A stretch of 29,785 nucleotides of DNA, from IMG/VR virus record IMGVR_UViG_3300027710_000094, positions 1 through 29,785 of that record; one strand, given 5' to 3'. Origin of the DNA: a virus. The position numbers were made by a program, and so were the translations under genes. Position 1 is the stretch's first letter. Each line of letters starts with the position of its first letter. Below, piece after piece: positions 7,085 to 12,949 of this stretch. The notes under the pieces were generated by a model that worked only from the letters and a program-made list of their open reading frames with translations, did no database searches and was not told the DNA's origin.

Positions 7085-7918
7085 TTAGGCGAAGTTAATG
7101 GGAGGGAGGGCAGCCGTGGAGGTCGGGCGGGCGATGGTGATTACCTCGGTCGGATACGCTGGCCACTCATTGAAGGACTTGCAGACCTCGTAAGCCTTGA
7201 TGGCGGAGAGCATGAGGGCTTGTCCTTCGGCGATGAGGTCGGGATGCAGTTCAAAGACGGCGGTGAGGAACGGCGCCTCCTTCTCGACGACGAGGAAGCG
7301 GAAGCCCTTCGGACGGACGCCCCCGAAGTTGAGTTTGCAGAGTTCAAGGTACCAAGCGGCCTGCAGTTTGAAGTCGTCCGACCAGATGAGCTGACGACCG
7401 AAGCCCTTGGGCGTGGCCTCCTCGGCGGTGGTCTTGATGTCGTAGATGTAGCCGTCCTCGGCGATCAGGTCGATGGAGCCCTTGATGGGGACCATGTAGT
7501 CCGCCTTGAGCATCACCTCGGTGGCGACCGGGACGATGTTGTAGCGGGCCATCGCCTGCTTCACCGCGTCGGCGTAGGACAGCGCGTTATCGTACTCGTC
7601 CGCCTTGCAACGGATGTCGTCGGGCTGGAGGGTAGACGCCCAGTAGGCGTGGACCTCCTTGCCTTCCTTCGTGCGCTTGTCGGCTTCGGGTTCGGGCTTG
7701 AACTTGGCGAAGGCCTCGGGGTCGAGGACGGCGGCGTGGGTCATGATGCCTTCACGGAGGGCCTTGGAGTCCTTGCGTGGGTTGGCCTTGTCGTGGGCGT
7801 ACTTCGCGGGTGCCTTTAATAGCAACTTCGCTGAAGTCTGGTTAAGTGCGTCAATCGCGTCGTACTCTGCTCGGGTGCGGGCGGCGATGCGTTCGTTGAA
7901 CTGTGCGATGGTATACAT
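7085..7918 (-). CDS. PD-(D/E)XK exonuclease, RecE-like/exodeoxyribonuclease VIII type
   Basis: A 277-aa nuclease that would resect double-stranded DNA ends to give single strands for the annealing protein encoded nearby. Active-site elements: Glu134 in VATEVML, Asp150 in GSIDLI, the D160-I-K162 motif in YIYDIKTT, and Gln in FKLQAAWY. An upstream His in MTHAAVLDP is typical of this branch. The sequence resembles the C-terminal catalytic domain of RecE in size. With the Erf protein at 9293-9880 it forms a phage recombination pair. The start uses a long C/A-rich leader with no Shine-Dalgarno. Confidence 0.85.
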   Translation of the reverse strand: MYTIAQFNERIAARTRAEYDAIDALNQTSAKLLLKAPAKYAHDKANPRKDSKALREGIMTHAAVLDPEAFAKFKPEPEADKRTKEGKEVHAYWASTLQPDDIRCKADEYDNALSYADAVKQAMARYNIVPVATEVMLKADYMVPIKGSIDLIAEDGYIYDIKTTAEEATPKGFGRQLIWSDDFKLQAAWYLELCKLNFGGVRPKGFRFLVVEKEAPFLTAVFELHPDLIAEGQALMLSAIKAYEVCKSFNEWPAYPTEVITIARPTSTAALPPINFA

Positions 7919-7945
7919 GGCTTGTGGTGGGTTGGTGGGGAAGGG

Positions 7946-8281
7946 TTAGAGCACCTCGTCGGGATTGTCCACAAGGTTCTCGGCGTCGATTAGCGTCTTG
8001 TCCATGTCCTCGGCTTTCTCGTGGAGGTTCTGGACGCTGACCAGGAGCGAGGCGAGGTCTGCCCGGACGATGTTGAGCCGTTCCCGCAGCTCGACCAAGT
8101 CGGCGGGGTCGTCCACCTTCGCCGAGTCGGTGATCGCGAGGACGGAGAGGAGGCGGTCGGCGTCGATGCTGACCCGGTGGATATCGTGCTGGGTGACGAA
8201 GGTGGTCTGGTAGGCGGTGAGGCTGCGGGCCTCGTTCTGGAGCCGTCGGAGGGCGGCGGCAAGGCGGTCTTGGGAGGTCAT
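7946..8281 (-). CDS. helical/coiled-coil hypothetical protein (111 aa)
   Basis: Almost entirely helical with long heptad-like segments (DLVELRERLNIVRADLASLL) and an acidic C terminus. Its ATG overlaps the upstream stop (ATGA); the longer frame to 8392 is a readback into that gene. It lies between the exonuclease and the annealing protein, so it may be an accessory of that system. No family recognised. Confidence 0.6.
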   Translation of the reverse strand: MTSQDRLAAALRRLQNEARSLTAYQTTFVTQHDIHRVSIDADRLLSVLAITDSAKVDDPADLVELRERLNIVRADLASLLVSVQNLHEKAEDMDKTLIDAENLVDNPDEVL

Positions 8282-8547
8282 CGTTTGAGGGTCTTGGATT
8301 TGGAGAGGGTCACTTCCTTCACGATCGTCGGGGAGCAGATGAAGACCCGGACGTTGGAGCGGTAGAGGGTGGGGAGGGTTTCGGCGCTCCAAGCCTTGAG
8401 GGCCTTCTCGAAGGCGACGGCGGTCTTGGCGGTGGCCTCAACGTAAAGCATGGAGTCGAGCAGGATGACCAAGGCGAAAGGCTTGCCCTTATCTCGGAAG
8501 GCTTGGGTGGCCTTGTAGACGGAAGATGGGACGGTTTTCGGCGTCAT
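8278..8547 (-). CDS. hypothetical protein (89 aa)
   Basis: A basic protein with a central hydrophobic strand (FALVILLDSMLYVEA) and a second strand (VRVFICSPTIV), suggesting a small α/β fold. It is ATGA-coupled to genes on both sides. The frame runs open far upstream, but the coupled ATG at 8547 is the logical start. Family and function unknown. It may act together with the next gene upstream. Confidence 0.6.
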   Translation of the reverse strand: MTPKTVPSSVYKATQAFRDKGKPFALVILLDSMLYVEATAKTAVAFEKALKAWSAETLPTLYRSNVRVFICSPTIVKEVTLSKSKTLKR

Positions 8548-8882
8548 CTTGGGAAAAAGGAGCGTGCGGAGAGCCAAATGGGGGTCAGATAAACAGATTT
8601 TTTGTTTATCTTGTCGGCGACCGATTGGCTGACGGCGTCGATGATGTAGGCGTTTCCGTCCTTTTCGAAGGTCGCCCCGGCCATCTCGGGGATGTGGCGG
8701 GACTGCTTGGACAGGATAACCGCGTCGAAGTCGGCGAGCTCGACCTCGGCTTGCTTCATGTCCGAGATGGAGAATTGCCGGACGGCCTCGGTCTTGACGA
8801 TCCACATGAGGACGATGGTCGAGTCGGCGAGGATGACGTTGATGGGCTGACAGGCGCCGAGCTTGGATGTAGTGGAGGTCAC
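8544..8882 (-). CDS. hypothetical protein (112 aa)
   Basis: A mixed α/β protein with an N-terminal hydrophobic strand (NVILADSTIVLMWIV) that looks like a core strand more than a membrane span. It starts with GTG whose bases overlap the TGA of a 6-codon ORF, which in turn overlaps the stop of the gene before. No Shine-Dalgarno is present, so translation probably depends on coupling. No family recognised. Confidence 0.6.
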   Translation of the reverse strand: MTSTTSKLGACQPINVILADSTIVLMWIVKTEAVRQFSISDMKQAEVELADFDAVILSKQSRHIPEMAGATFEKDGNAYIIDAVSQSVADKINKKSVYLTPIWLSARSFFPR

Positions 8883-8899
8883 GGCTGGCGTTTGTTCAT
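8879..8899 (-). other. six-codon linking ORF between two genes
   Basis: It reads MNKRQP then TGA. Its ATG overlaps the stop of the 63-aa gene (ATGA) and its TGA overlaps the GTG of the 112-aa gene (GTGA). It would let a ribosome step from one gene to the next by two successive stop/start events. It could be chance, but both overlaps are exact. Confidence 0.35.
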
Positions 8900-9087
8900 A
8901 GAGATTTTAGGAACAGAAACATACCAACAAAGAACCCGACATAGGCAAAACACTCCAAGATGCAAAAACGAATACGCCAAGCCCTCTCAGCCTTAGCCTG
9001 CCTATCCATTTCGTCATACCACGCCTTGGGCGTGAAGTCAGAGGGATTGCGAACCGACACACCTGCGATGTATTTGATGTCGCTCAC
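8896..9087 (-). CDS. small membrane-anchored protein (63 aa)
   Basis: A soluble N terminus of about 40 residues rich in charge, then a C-terminal hydrophobic segment (ECFAYVGFFVGMFLFL) that should span the membrane once, giving a tail-anchored protein. The GTG start overlaps the previous stop (GTGA) and is preceded by a GGGGGTG sequence in the conserved junction GTGCAGTCGTGAG, also present at 11508. Function unknown. Confidence 0.65.
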   Translation of the reverse strand: MSDIKYIAGVSVRNPSDFTPKAWYDEMDRQAKAERAWRIRFCILECFAYVGFFVGMFLFLKSL

Positions 9088-9296
9088 GACTGCACCCCCT
9101 TCTTGGCGTGCTTCCAATAACTTTTGATGACTTGGTTGTCGCCGGACATCCGGCAAATCAAGTCTGCGGTCTTGGTCATACGCTCGACCTCGGCTTTTAG
9201 GCGGGCGACCTCGGCCCTCTCGCTTTCGAGCAGCGCCTCAAGGGTGATGACGCGGCCTTGCAGCCGGGCGTTCTCGAAGAGGAGGTCGGTGTTCAT
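9084..9296 (-). CDS. coiled-coil protein (70 aa), paralogue of the 11505-11858 product
   Basis: The N-terminal half is a coiled coil (ENARLQGRVITLEALLESE, ARLKAEVE) followed by an RMTKTADLI element and a tail WKHAKKGVQS. The elements ARLKAEVE, TKxxD and a WxxAKxVQS-like tail recur in the same order in the 117-aa protein at 11505-11858, so the two look like paralogues. The ATG start overlaps the Erf stop. The role is unknown; multimeric scaffolding of other proteins is possible. Confidence 0.65.
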   Translation of the reverse strand: MNTDLLFENARLQGRVITLEALLESERAEVARLKAEVERMTKTADLICRMSGDNQVIKSYWKHAKKGVQS

Positions 9297-9880
9297 TTGG
9301 CGGCGTTGCGGACGGCCTGCTCGAAGGCGTGGTTAGTGAGGACGGCGGCCTGTTCCGAGGACAGGTCTTTGAGGCCTTGTCCAGGCTTGAGCCAGCCCTT
9401 CGTGATCAGAATTTCCACGGCGGCCTTTTCGTACTTCAGCTCGCCCATGAAGACCTTGGGGGCTTGGGGCTTGGGTGCGGAGGCTTGATGGCCGTCGTCG
9501 TCGAGGTCGACCGAGATGCCGCAAGCGGTCTGGATAGACTGCCGGCGGATGTAGGTGATGGCACCGCCGACCTGTTGAGCCGTTAGGCCGTCAGCCTTGA
9601 CCATCAGTTTCCCGAAGGCGAAGAGGTGGCCCGAGGTGTGCAGCAGGGAGGTGGACACGCCCACTTTGCCTTCCTCGGTCTCGAGGACTTGGACGAGGGC
9701 GAGGTTGTTGGCTTGCAGGACAGGCTTCACCGCGTCGAGCAGAGCGTCGAGCGAGACGTAGCGGGCCTTGAAGGCGGGGTTCAGTCGGTTGGCCCCGACG
9801 TTCTCCATCTTGGCGAGGGCGCCGATCAGGTCGAAGTAGGGATTGGTCTGCTCCTGGGGAGCGGTTTCTTTTTTGCTCAT
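9293..9880 (-). CDS. erf: Erf-family single-strand annealing recombinase
   Basis: A 195-aa protein that would coat and anneal complementary single strands. Family hallmarks are NPAFKARYVSLDALLDAV near residue 34, then LQANNLALVQ, the ITYIRRQSIQTACGI block and an acidic DLDDDG turn that closes the conserved domain. The C-terminal 60 residues vary, as in other Erf proteins, and end in a basic helix. Its partner exonuclease is encoded 1.4 kb downstream. The leader is long and C/A-rich (ending CCCACACACAAGCC) with no Shine-Dalgarno. Confidence 0.88.
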   Translation of the reverse strand: MSKKETAPQEQTNPYFDLIGALAKMENVGANRLNPAFKARYVSLDALLDAVKPVLQANNLALVQVLETEEGKVGVSTSLLHTSGHLFAFGKLMVKADGLTAQQVGGAITYIRRQSIQTACGISVDLDDDGHQASAPKPQAPKVFMGELKYEKAAVEILITKGWLKPGQGLKDLSSEQAAVLTNHAFEQAVRNAAK

Positions 9881-9909
9881 GGCTTGTGTGTGGGTTGGGT
9901 GGGAAAGGA

Positions 9910-10128
9910 TTAGGGGAAGGTAGTCATCTCGTCCACCGTCTTCTGGGAGACGCAGCGGAGGCGGTTATCGTGGGAGAGGAACCAATAGCGGGTCTGCCCA
10001 GCGGGGCGGGGCTTCAGCTTGCGGGCCACCGTGCCGTCGGAGAGGACGATGTAGGACGAGCCGGAGAGTTCGCGGTAGGTCGCAGGGGCCTTGGCTTCGG
10101 GGATAGGGTTGGGTTGTTTCTTGAGCAT
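9910..10128 (-). CDS. small basic hypothetical protein (72 aa)
   Basis: The middle holds a compact β-hairpin-like pattern (SSYIVLSDGTVARKLKP) followed by a Tyr/Trp-Phe pair (TRYWFLSHDNRLRCVS). It might be a small DNA-binding domain of the type fused to HNH enzymes, but the nuclease part is absent. It is the first gene after the 155-bp spacer at 10129-10283 and precedes erf. Family not recognised. Confidence 0.55.
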   Translation of the reverse strand: MLKKQPNPIPEAKAPATYRELSGSSYIVLSDGTVARKLKPRPAGQTRYWFLSHDNRLRCVSQKTVDEMTTFP

Positions 10129-10283
10129 TGGAGTGGTGTTAAATTGGAGTTCCCGGCCGCTGCAAGACTCTCACTTGCTTCATCATTCGTCACGCACCTA
10201 TTTACTAGTATTGATGCGCTTCTTGTGATGCCGGGTTAAGACCCGGTGCTTCGTAGGTTTCAGCTCTATGCGGCTTGTCCGTT
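10129..10283. other. 155-bp spacer with a 6-bp hairpin
   Basis: It contains a perfect inverted repeat CCGGGT-TAAG-ACCCGG at 10231-10246 without a T-run. In the transcribed direction there is also a short ORF starting ATGATG (15 codons) and an overlapping GTG frame that runs into the next gene out of frame. The segment 10190-10230 is AT-rich for this genome. It may hold an internal promoter or attenuator for the erf operon, but no convincing -35/-10 pair is visible. Confidence 0.3.
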
Positions 10284-10595
10284 TTAGGGACTGGGAACGT
10301 AAGGGTTTATGTCGCTGATGCCGTGTCCAAGTTTGACCCTGGACTGGTATCTTTCAAGGATAAGACTTTGGACGAAGGATTGAAGGGTGCCACGAGAGAT
10401 GCAGACTTGTCCAATCTTATGTAGGTCAACATCGACGATGGCGTGTTGTTTGTAGCCCTTGTAAGTCGTCCAATCGATGCGATAACGGACGCACTGCATC
10501 TTGCGTTTGATTGAGGTAATCAGATGGGCGTAAATAGGAAGGTCAACGCCGTCTATGCGGATTGAACAATAAAGCTCTGGCCTCCTTGAAAGCAT
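10284..10595 (-). CDS. hypothetical protein (103 aa)
   Basis: A β-rich protein (SIRIDGVDLPIYAHLI, then MQCVRYRIDWTTYKGY and HAIVDVDLHKIG). The codons are more AT-rich than in neighbouring genes, hinting at separate acquisition. The start lies 2 bp after the resolvase stop, so translation is probably coupled. No recognisable family. Confidence 0.6.
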   Translation of the reverse strand: MLSRRPELYCSIRIDGVDLPIYAHLITSIKRKMQCVRYRIDWTTYKGYKQHAIVDVDLHKIGQVCISRGTLQSFVQSLILERYQSRVKLGHGISDINPYVPSP

Positions 10596-10597
10596 CG

Positions 10598-11068
10598 TCA
10601 GTTGATGGCGCCACGCTTGGCGGCGTCGAGGATTAAGAGGGCGTCGGCGTTCCAGAGGGTGACGTCAACGGAGGGGAAGAGTTCGGCCGCTCGGGCCTTC
10701 AGGACGTTCTTCCATTGGGTGCCGGTGCGGTCGCCCTTCGTGCCGACTGGGTGGGCCTTCATCCAGATCGCGGGCTTCACGCGGTGGACCTCCCAGCCCA
10801 TGCCGATGGCGGCGCCGTAGAGGATGCCCGTGTTCCACATCAGTTTGCCGATGGCCGAGCCCGGGATGGACTTGCCCGCGAAGAGCGGAGGCTCCTCAAG
10901 GTACAGGACCACGCGGCCTTTGGACAGGTGGATGTCCTTGATGAGGTTCACCACGTCCCAGTCGGTGCCGGGCATCTTGTGGAGTTCGGTGGTTCCTTCG
11001 GACGGGGTGAAGACGGCGATGCCTCCGTTTACTCCAGGATCGACGGCCACGATGGTTGGCTTGTTCAT
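10598..11068 (-). CDS. RuvC-like Holliday junction resolvase/RNase H-fold nuclease
   Basis: A 156-aa protein with a RuvC-type fold signature. It opens with VAVDPGVNGG, giving catalytic Asp10, then YLEEPP with acidic residues at 58-59, and near the C terminus NADALLILDAA with Asp142 and Asp148. This is the usual D-E-D-D set for two-metal cleavage of branched DNA. It would resolve junctions made by the Erf/exonuclease pair or debranch DNA before packaging. The start overlaps the transglycosylase stop by one base (TAATG). Confidence 0.8.
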   Translation of the reverse strand: MNKPTIVAVDPGVNGGIAVFTPSEGTTELHKMPGTDWDVVNLIKDIHLSKGRVVLYLEEPPLFAGKSIPGSAIGKLMWNTGILYGAAIGMGWEVHRVKPAIWMKAHPVGTKGDRTGTQWKNVLKARAAELFPSVDVTLWNADALLILDAAKRGAIN

Positions 11069-11508
11069 TATTTCGAGCGCGGGTCTCGGTTAATCCGAGC
11101 GACCACGATGCGAGTGATGGCGGGACATTTCCTTAGGTCAAACCCTTTAGACTTGAAGCCCGCGAAGCCGAGCTGGTGGGCGGCGTAGATTTCGCCGATC
11201 GTGGGCTTCCTGCCCAGCGCCTTGGTCAGCCGTTCCTCAAGGTAGGTCAGCCAAGAGGTGGCGTATTCCAGCCCGACCCCTTCGTCCGTGGACCAAGTGC
11301 TATACCCATAGGTCGGAAGGCCGTGGCGGGCACGCCAGAGGGTCGTATCGGCCCACGCAGCGGGGAAGAACTGAAGGAGGCCACGCTCGCCGAGACGCCC
11401 GATGGCCTTGGGGTTGCCGGATGACTCGACGAAGATGATGGCCTCGACCTGTCCAGGGGTGACGGCGTGGAGGGAGGTCGCCGCGAGGAGGAGGGTGAGG
11501 AACCTCAC
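11068..11508 (-). CDS. secreted lytic transglycosylase (SLT-like muramidase)
   Basis: A 146-aa cell-wall enzyme. The N terminus MRFLTLLLAATSLHA is a short Sec-type signal or release anchor. The mature part begins near VTPGQ. The catalytic Glu28 lies in IIFVESSGNP, followed by the GLLQFFPAAW motif typical of family 1 lytic transglycosylases, and YAAHQLGFAGF resembles the late substrate-groove motif. The GTG start at 11508 is preceded, 7 nt away, by AAGGAGG within the last codons of the upstream gene, the best ribosome site in the window. It could be an endolysin exported by Sec or an early wall-remodelling enzyme. It lies 1.4 kb downstream of the late lysis cassette. Confidence 0.8.
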   Translation of the reverse strand: MRFLTLLLAATSLHAVTPGQVEAIIFVESSGNPKAIGRLGERGLLQFFPAAWADTTLWRARHGLPTYGYSTWSTDEGVGLEYATSWLTYLEERLTKALGRKPTIGEIYAAHQLGFAGFKSKGFDLRKCPAITRIVVARINRDPRSK

Positions 11509-11858
11509 GACTGCACCTCCTTGGCTTTGTGCCACGCTTCGACTTCATCAATGCAAACATCTTCGACCTTCTCGTATTCAGACCAATAATTGCTGTATTC
11601 AAGACGGATGGCTTCTCCAGCGAGGGCATCCCCCGCCTTGGTCAGCCGCCGAATGTCGCTCGCCTGTCGATTAGACAAGGCAAGCAACTCGGTGTTGATG
11701 CGTTTGGAGTTCTCGACCTCGGCCTTGAGGCGGGCGTAGTCCTCCCAGCGGACGTAGTTGCCCCAAGCAACCTCTCTCACAATCGGTTCAATCATCTGGG
11801 CTTGGTATGATGGCTCAACGCATTGAGTTGAAGGCTCGTATCGCTTCGGCTCGCTCAT
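11505..11858 (-). CDS. coiled-coil protein (117 aa), paralogue of the 9084-9296 product
   Basis: A helical protein with ARLKAEVENSK, a middle RRLTKAGDAL element and a tail WHKAKEVQS. These match in order the elements of the 70-aa protein at 9084-9296. The codons for KE-V-Q in the tail contain AAGGAGGTG, which serves the next gene. The start is coupled by ATGA. The position directly before a signal-peptide muramidase could suggest a lysis link, but the paralogue sits before a tail-anchored membrane protein, so the shared context may be membrane-related. Confidence 0.65.
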   Translation of the reverse strand: MSEPKRYEPSTQCVEPSYQAQMIEPIVREVAWGNYVRWEDYARLKAEVENSKRINTELLALSNRQASDIRRLTKAGDALAGEAIRLEYSNYWSEYEKVEDVCIDEVEAWHKAKEVQS

Positions 11859-12169
11859 CGTCCGTCCATCGTCGGGTGAACCGAGCCGGCGTCCTTCTCG
11901 CCGTTGCGGTCAACGAAGGACCAAGTGAACAGGGCACGGCATCCCGTGGTTAGGTTGGCGTAGATCGTCACGGCCTTGCACCCGTGGGACATTCGGAGGT
12001 TGTCCTCGGCGACGGCGGCGCAGAGCTGGATACGCTCGCGGGCGAACTTCTCGGTCCAGTCGCCTTGGAGGACGCGGTCACGGGCGTAGGCGATTTGGTA
12101 GGACAGGCCTCGGATGACATGGGCGGGGGACGCCAGCATATCGGGGACGTGGGACATGGGGTCAGGCAT
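11855..12169 (-). CDS. hypothetical protein (104 aa)
   Basis: A soluble protein with helical N-terminal half (HVIRGLSYQIAYARDRVLQG, WTEKFARERIQLCAAVAED) and a β-strand-rich end. It overlaps the upstream gene by 8 bp and the downstream gene by 4 bp. No family recognised. Confidence 0.6.
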   Translation of the reverse strand: MPDPMSHVPDMLASPAHVIRGLSYQIAYARDRVLQGDWTEKFARERIQLCAAVAEDNLRMSHGCKAVTIYANLTTGCRALFTWSFVDRNGEKDAGSVHPTMDGR

Positions 12170-12380
12170 GGCGGCGGATGCGGTTGGGGTGGTTCTGCTT
12201 GCGGGCGTACTTGAACATGACGCCCATATTGAAGGCGGCCGTCCGCAGGGAATTGCGGGGGAGGCCGGTGAGGGCGGCGAGTTCGGGGAGGGTGGTCGTC
12301 GCGGGGTTTGATGCGAGGATGGCTTCCTTGCAAGCGCCGTGACGGCAGCGTGCCTTTTTGTCGGGTGTGGGTTGGTTCAT
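12162..12380 (-). CDS. small helix-turn-helix-like protein (72 aa)
   Basis: A basic protein with a probable helix-turn-helix at LPELAALTGLPRNSLRTAA and flanking Arg/Lys clusters. Two Cys and one His near the N terminus (CRHGAC) might bind a metal. It is likely a DNA-binding regulator of early genes; its place near the start of the early run supports this. The first codons (N-Q-P-T-P) repeat the C/A-rich bases seen in early leaders. Confidence 0.6.
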   Translation of the reverse strand: MNQPTPDKKARCRHGACKEAILASNPATTTLPELAALTGLPRNSLRTAAFNMGVMFKYARKQNHPNRIRRHA

Positions 12381-12387
12381 GGGGAGA

Positions 12388-12489
12388 TTAGTACTTGTTG
12401 ATGATGTCGATGAGGCTGGGGCCGTCGGCGAGGGCGAGGATGTAGGCCGCGAGGGCGAGGCCGGCGAGGAGGGCGAGGATGAGTTTCAT
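12388..12489 (-). CDS. 33-aa hydrophobic peptide, hand-found ORF
   Basis: The frame from ATG 12489 encodes a short basic start (MKL), about 20 hydrophobic residues (ILALLAGLALAAYILALA) and a polar tail ending INKY. This is a single membrane span or signal-anchor. It fills the gap between two genes almost exactly, ending 7 bp before the next start. It carries the full early leader (CTAACCCCCAACC...CAACCAC) before its ATG. Function unknown; candidates are a membrane-targeting toxin-like peptide or a lysis helper. Confidence 0.6.
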   Translation of the reverse strand: MKLILALLAGLALAAYILALADGPSLIDIINKY

Positions 12490-12512
12490 GTGGTTGGGTG
12501 GTTGGTTGGGGG

Positions 12513-12779
12513 TTAGGAGATAATGGCAAGTTTGCGGCAAACGCGGTGGATGGCTTGGTAGGCGACTTCGGCTTCTTCGTAGCGGGACAAGGCGTTGACT
12601 CGGACGCAGGAAGCGTCGTTGCGATCGCCGGCACAGGCAGAAGCATCGGCGAGGACGGACTGCAGTTCATGCTCTGCGGTGGCAACAGCGGCAGCGGCTT
12701 CCTTGAACTCGGCCTTAGCTGCGTAGAGGGCGCTGATGAGGTGGTGGATGGTGGCTTCCTTGTCGGTCTTGGTGGTCAT
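12513..12779 (-). CDS. helical hypothetical protein (88 aa), first early gene
   Basis: A strongly helical, Ala/Glu-rich coiled-coil-like protein (AAKAEFKEAAAAVATAEHELQ) with three Cys. It is the promoter-proximal gene of the early run. The ATG at 12779 is chosen because CCCAATACACCAC before it matches the early leader type; an in-frame ATG at 12800 would add seven residues. Function unknown. Confidence 0.6.
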   Translation of the reverse strand: MTTKTDKEATIHHLISALYAAKAEFKEAAAAVATAEHELQSVLADASACAGDRNDASCVRVNALSRYEEAEVAYQAIHRVCRKLAIIS

Positions 12780-12949
12780 GTGGTGTATTGGGTACGCCAT
12801 TGAGTTATGAGGTCTTTAGATTTAAATACAAGACCAATCTTCTAAAAAGTTTAGGGACGCCATTAAAGACGCTTTAGACCCCCAAAGTTTCCAAAGGACG
12901 CCACCTAGGACGGGTTATGGAAACCCCCATTTGACCCCCTTGGCTTGGC
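12780..12949 (-). promoter_or_regulatory. candidate early control region
   Basis: A spacer between the late and early gene runs, AT-rich close to the early genes. It contains the inverted repeat GGTCTT/AAGACC around an ATTTAAAT core (12811-12835), tandem TTARRGACGCY-like units (12851-12884 and 12893-12903), a GGGTT-TCCAT-AACCC hairpin near 12911-12926 and repeated GGGGGT runs. Sequences such as TTGTAT and CATAAC could form a weak promoter reading leftwards, but no consensus pair is present. The position fits an early promoter with operator sites. Confidence 0.4.
12811..12835. repeat. inverted repeat with AT core, operator-like
   Basis: GGTCTT and AAGACC arms flank a 13-nt spacer containing the palindrome ATTTAAAT. 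The total length of 25 bp suits a dimeric repressor site. It lies 32 bp upstream of the first early start. Confidence 0.4.

Noticed and set aside
7046-7819. 257-codon plus-strand open frame
   Set aside because: It is antisense to the exonuclease gene, which has a full active-site set. The composition is that of a shadow frame.
9960-10200. GTG-started minus frame (about 60 codons) overlapping the spacer and the 72-aa gene
   Set aside because: Most of it overlaps the better-supported 72-aa gene out of frame and becomes Pro/Ser-rich, the mark of a shadow frame. Only its first 20 codons lie in the spacer.
10231-10246. CCGGGT-TAAG-ACCCGG hairpin as a tRNA arm or terminator
   Set aside because: The loop size does not fit an anticodon arm, no acceptor or T-arm is present, and no T-run follows the stem on either strand.
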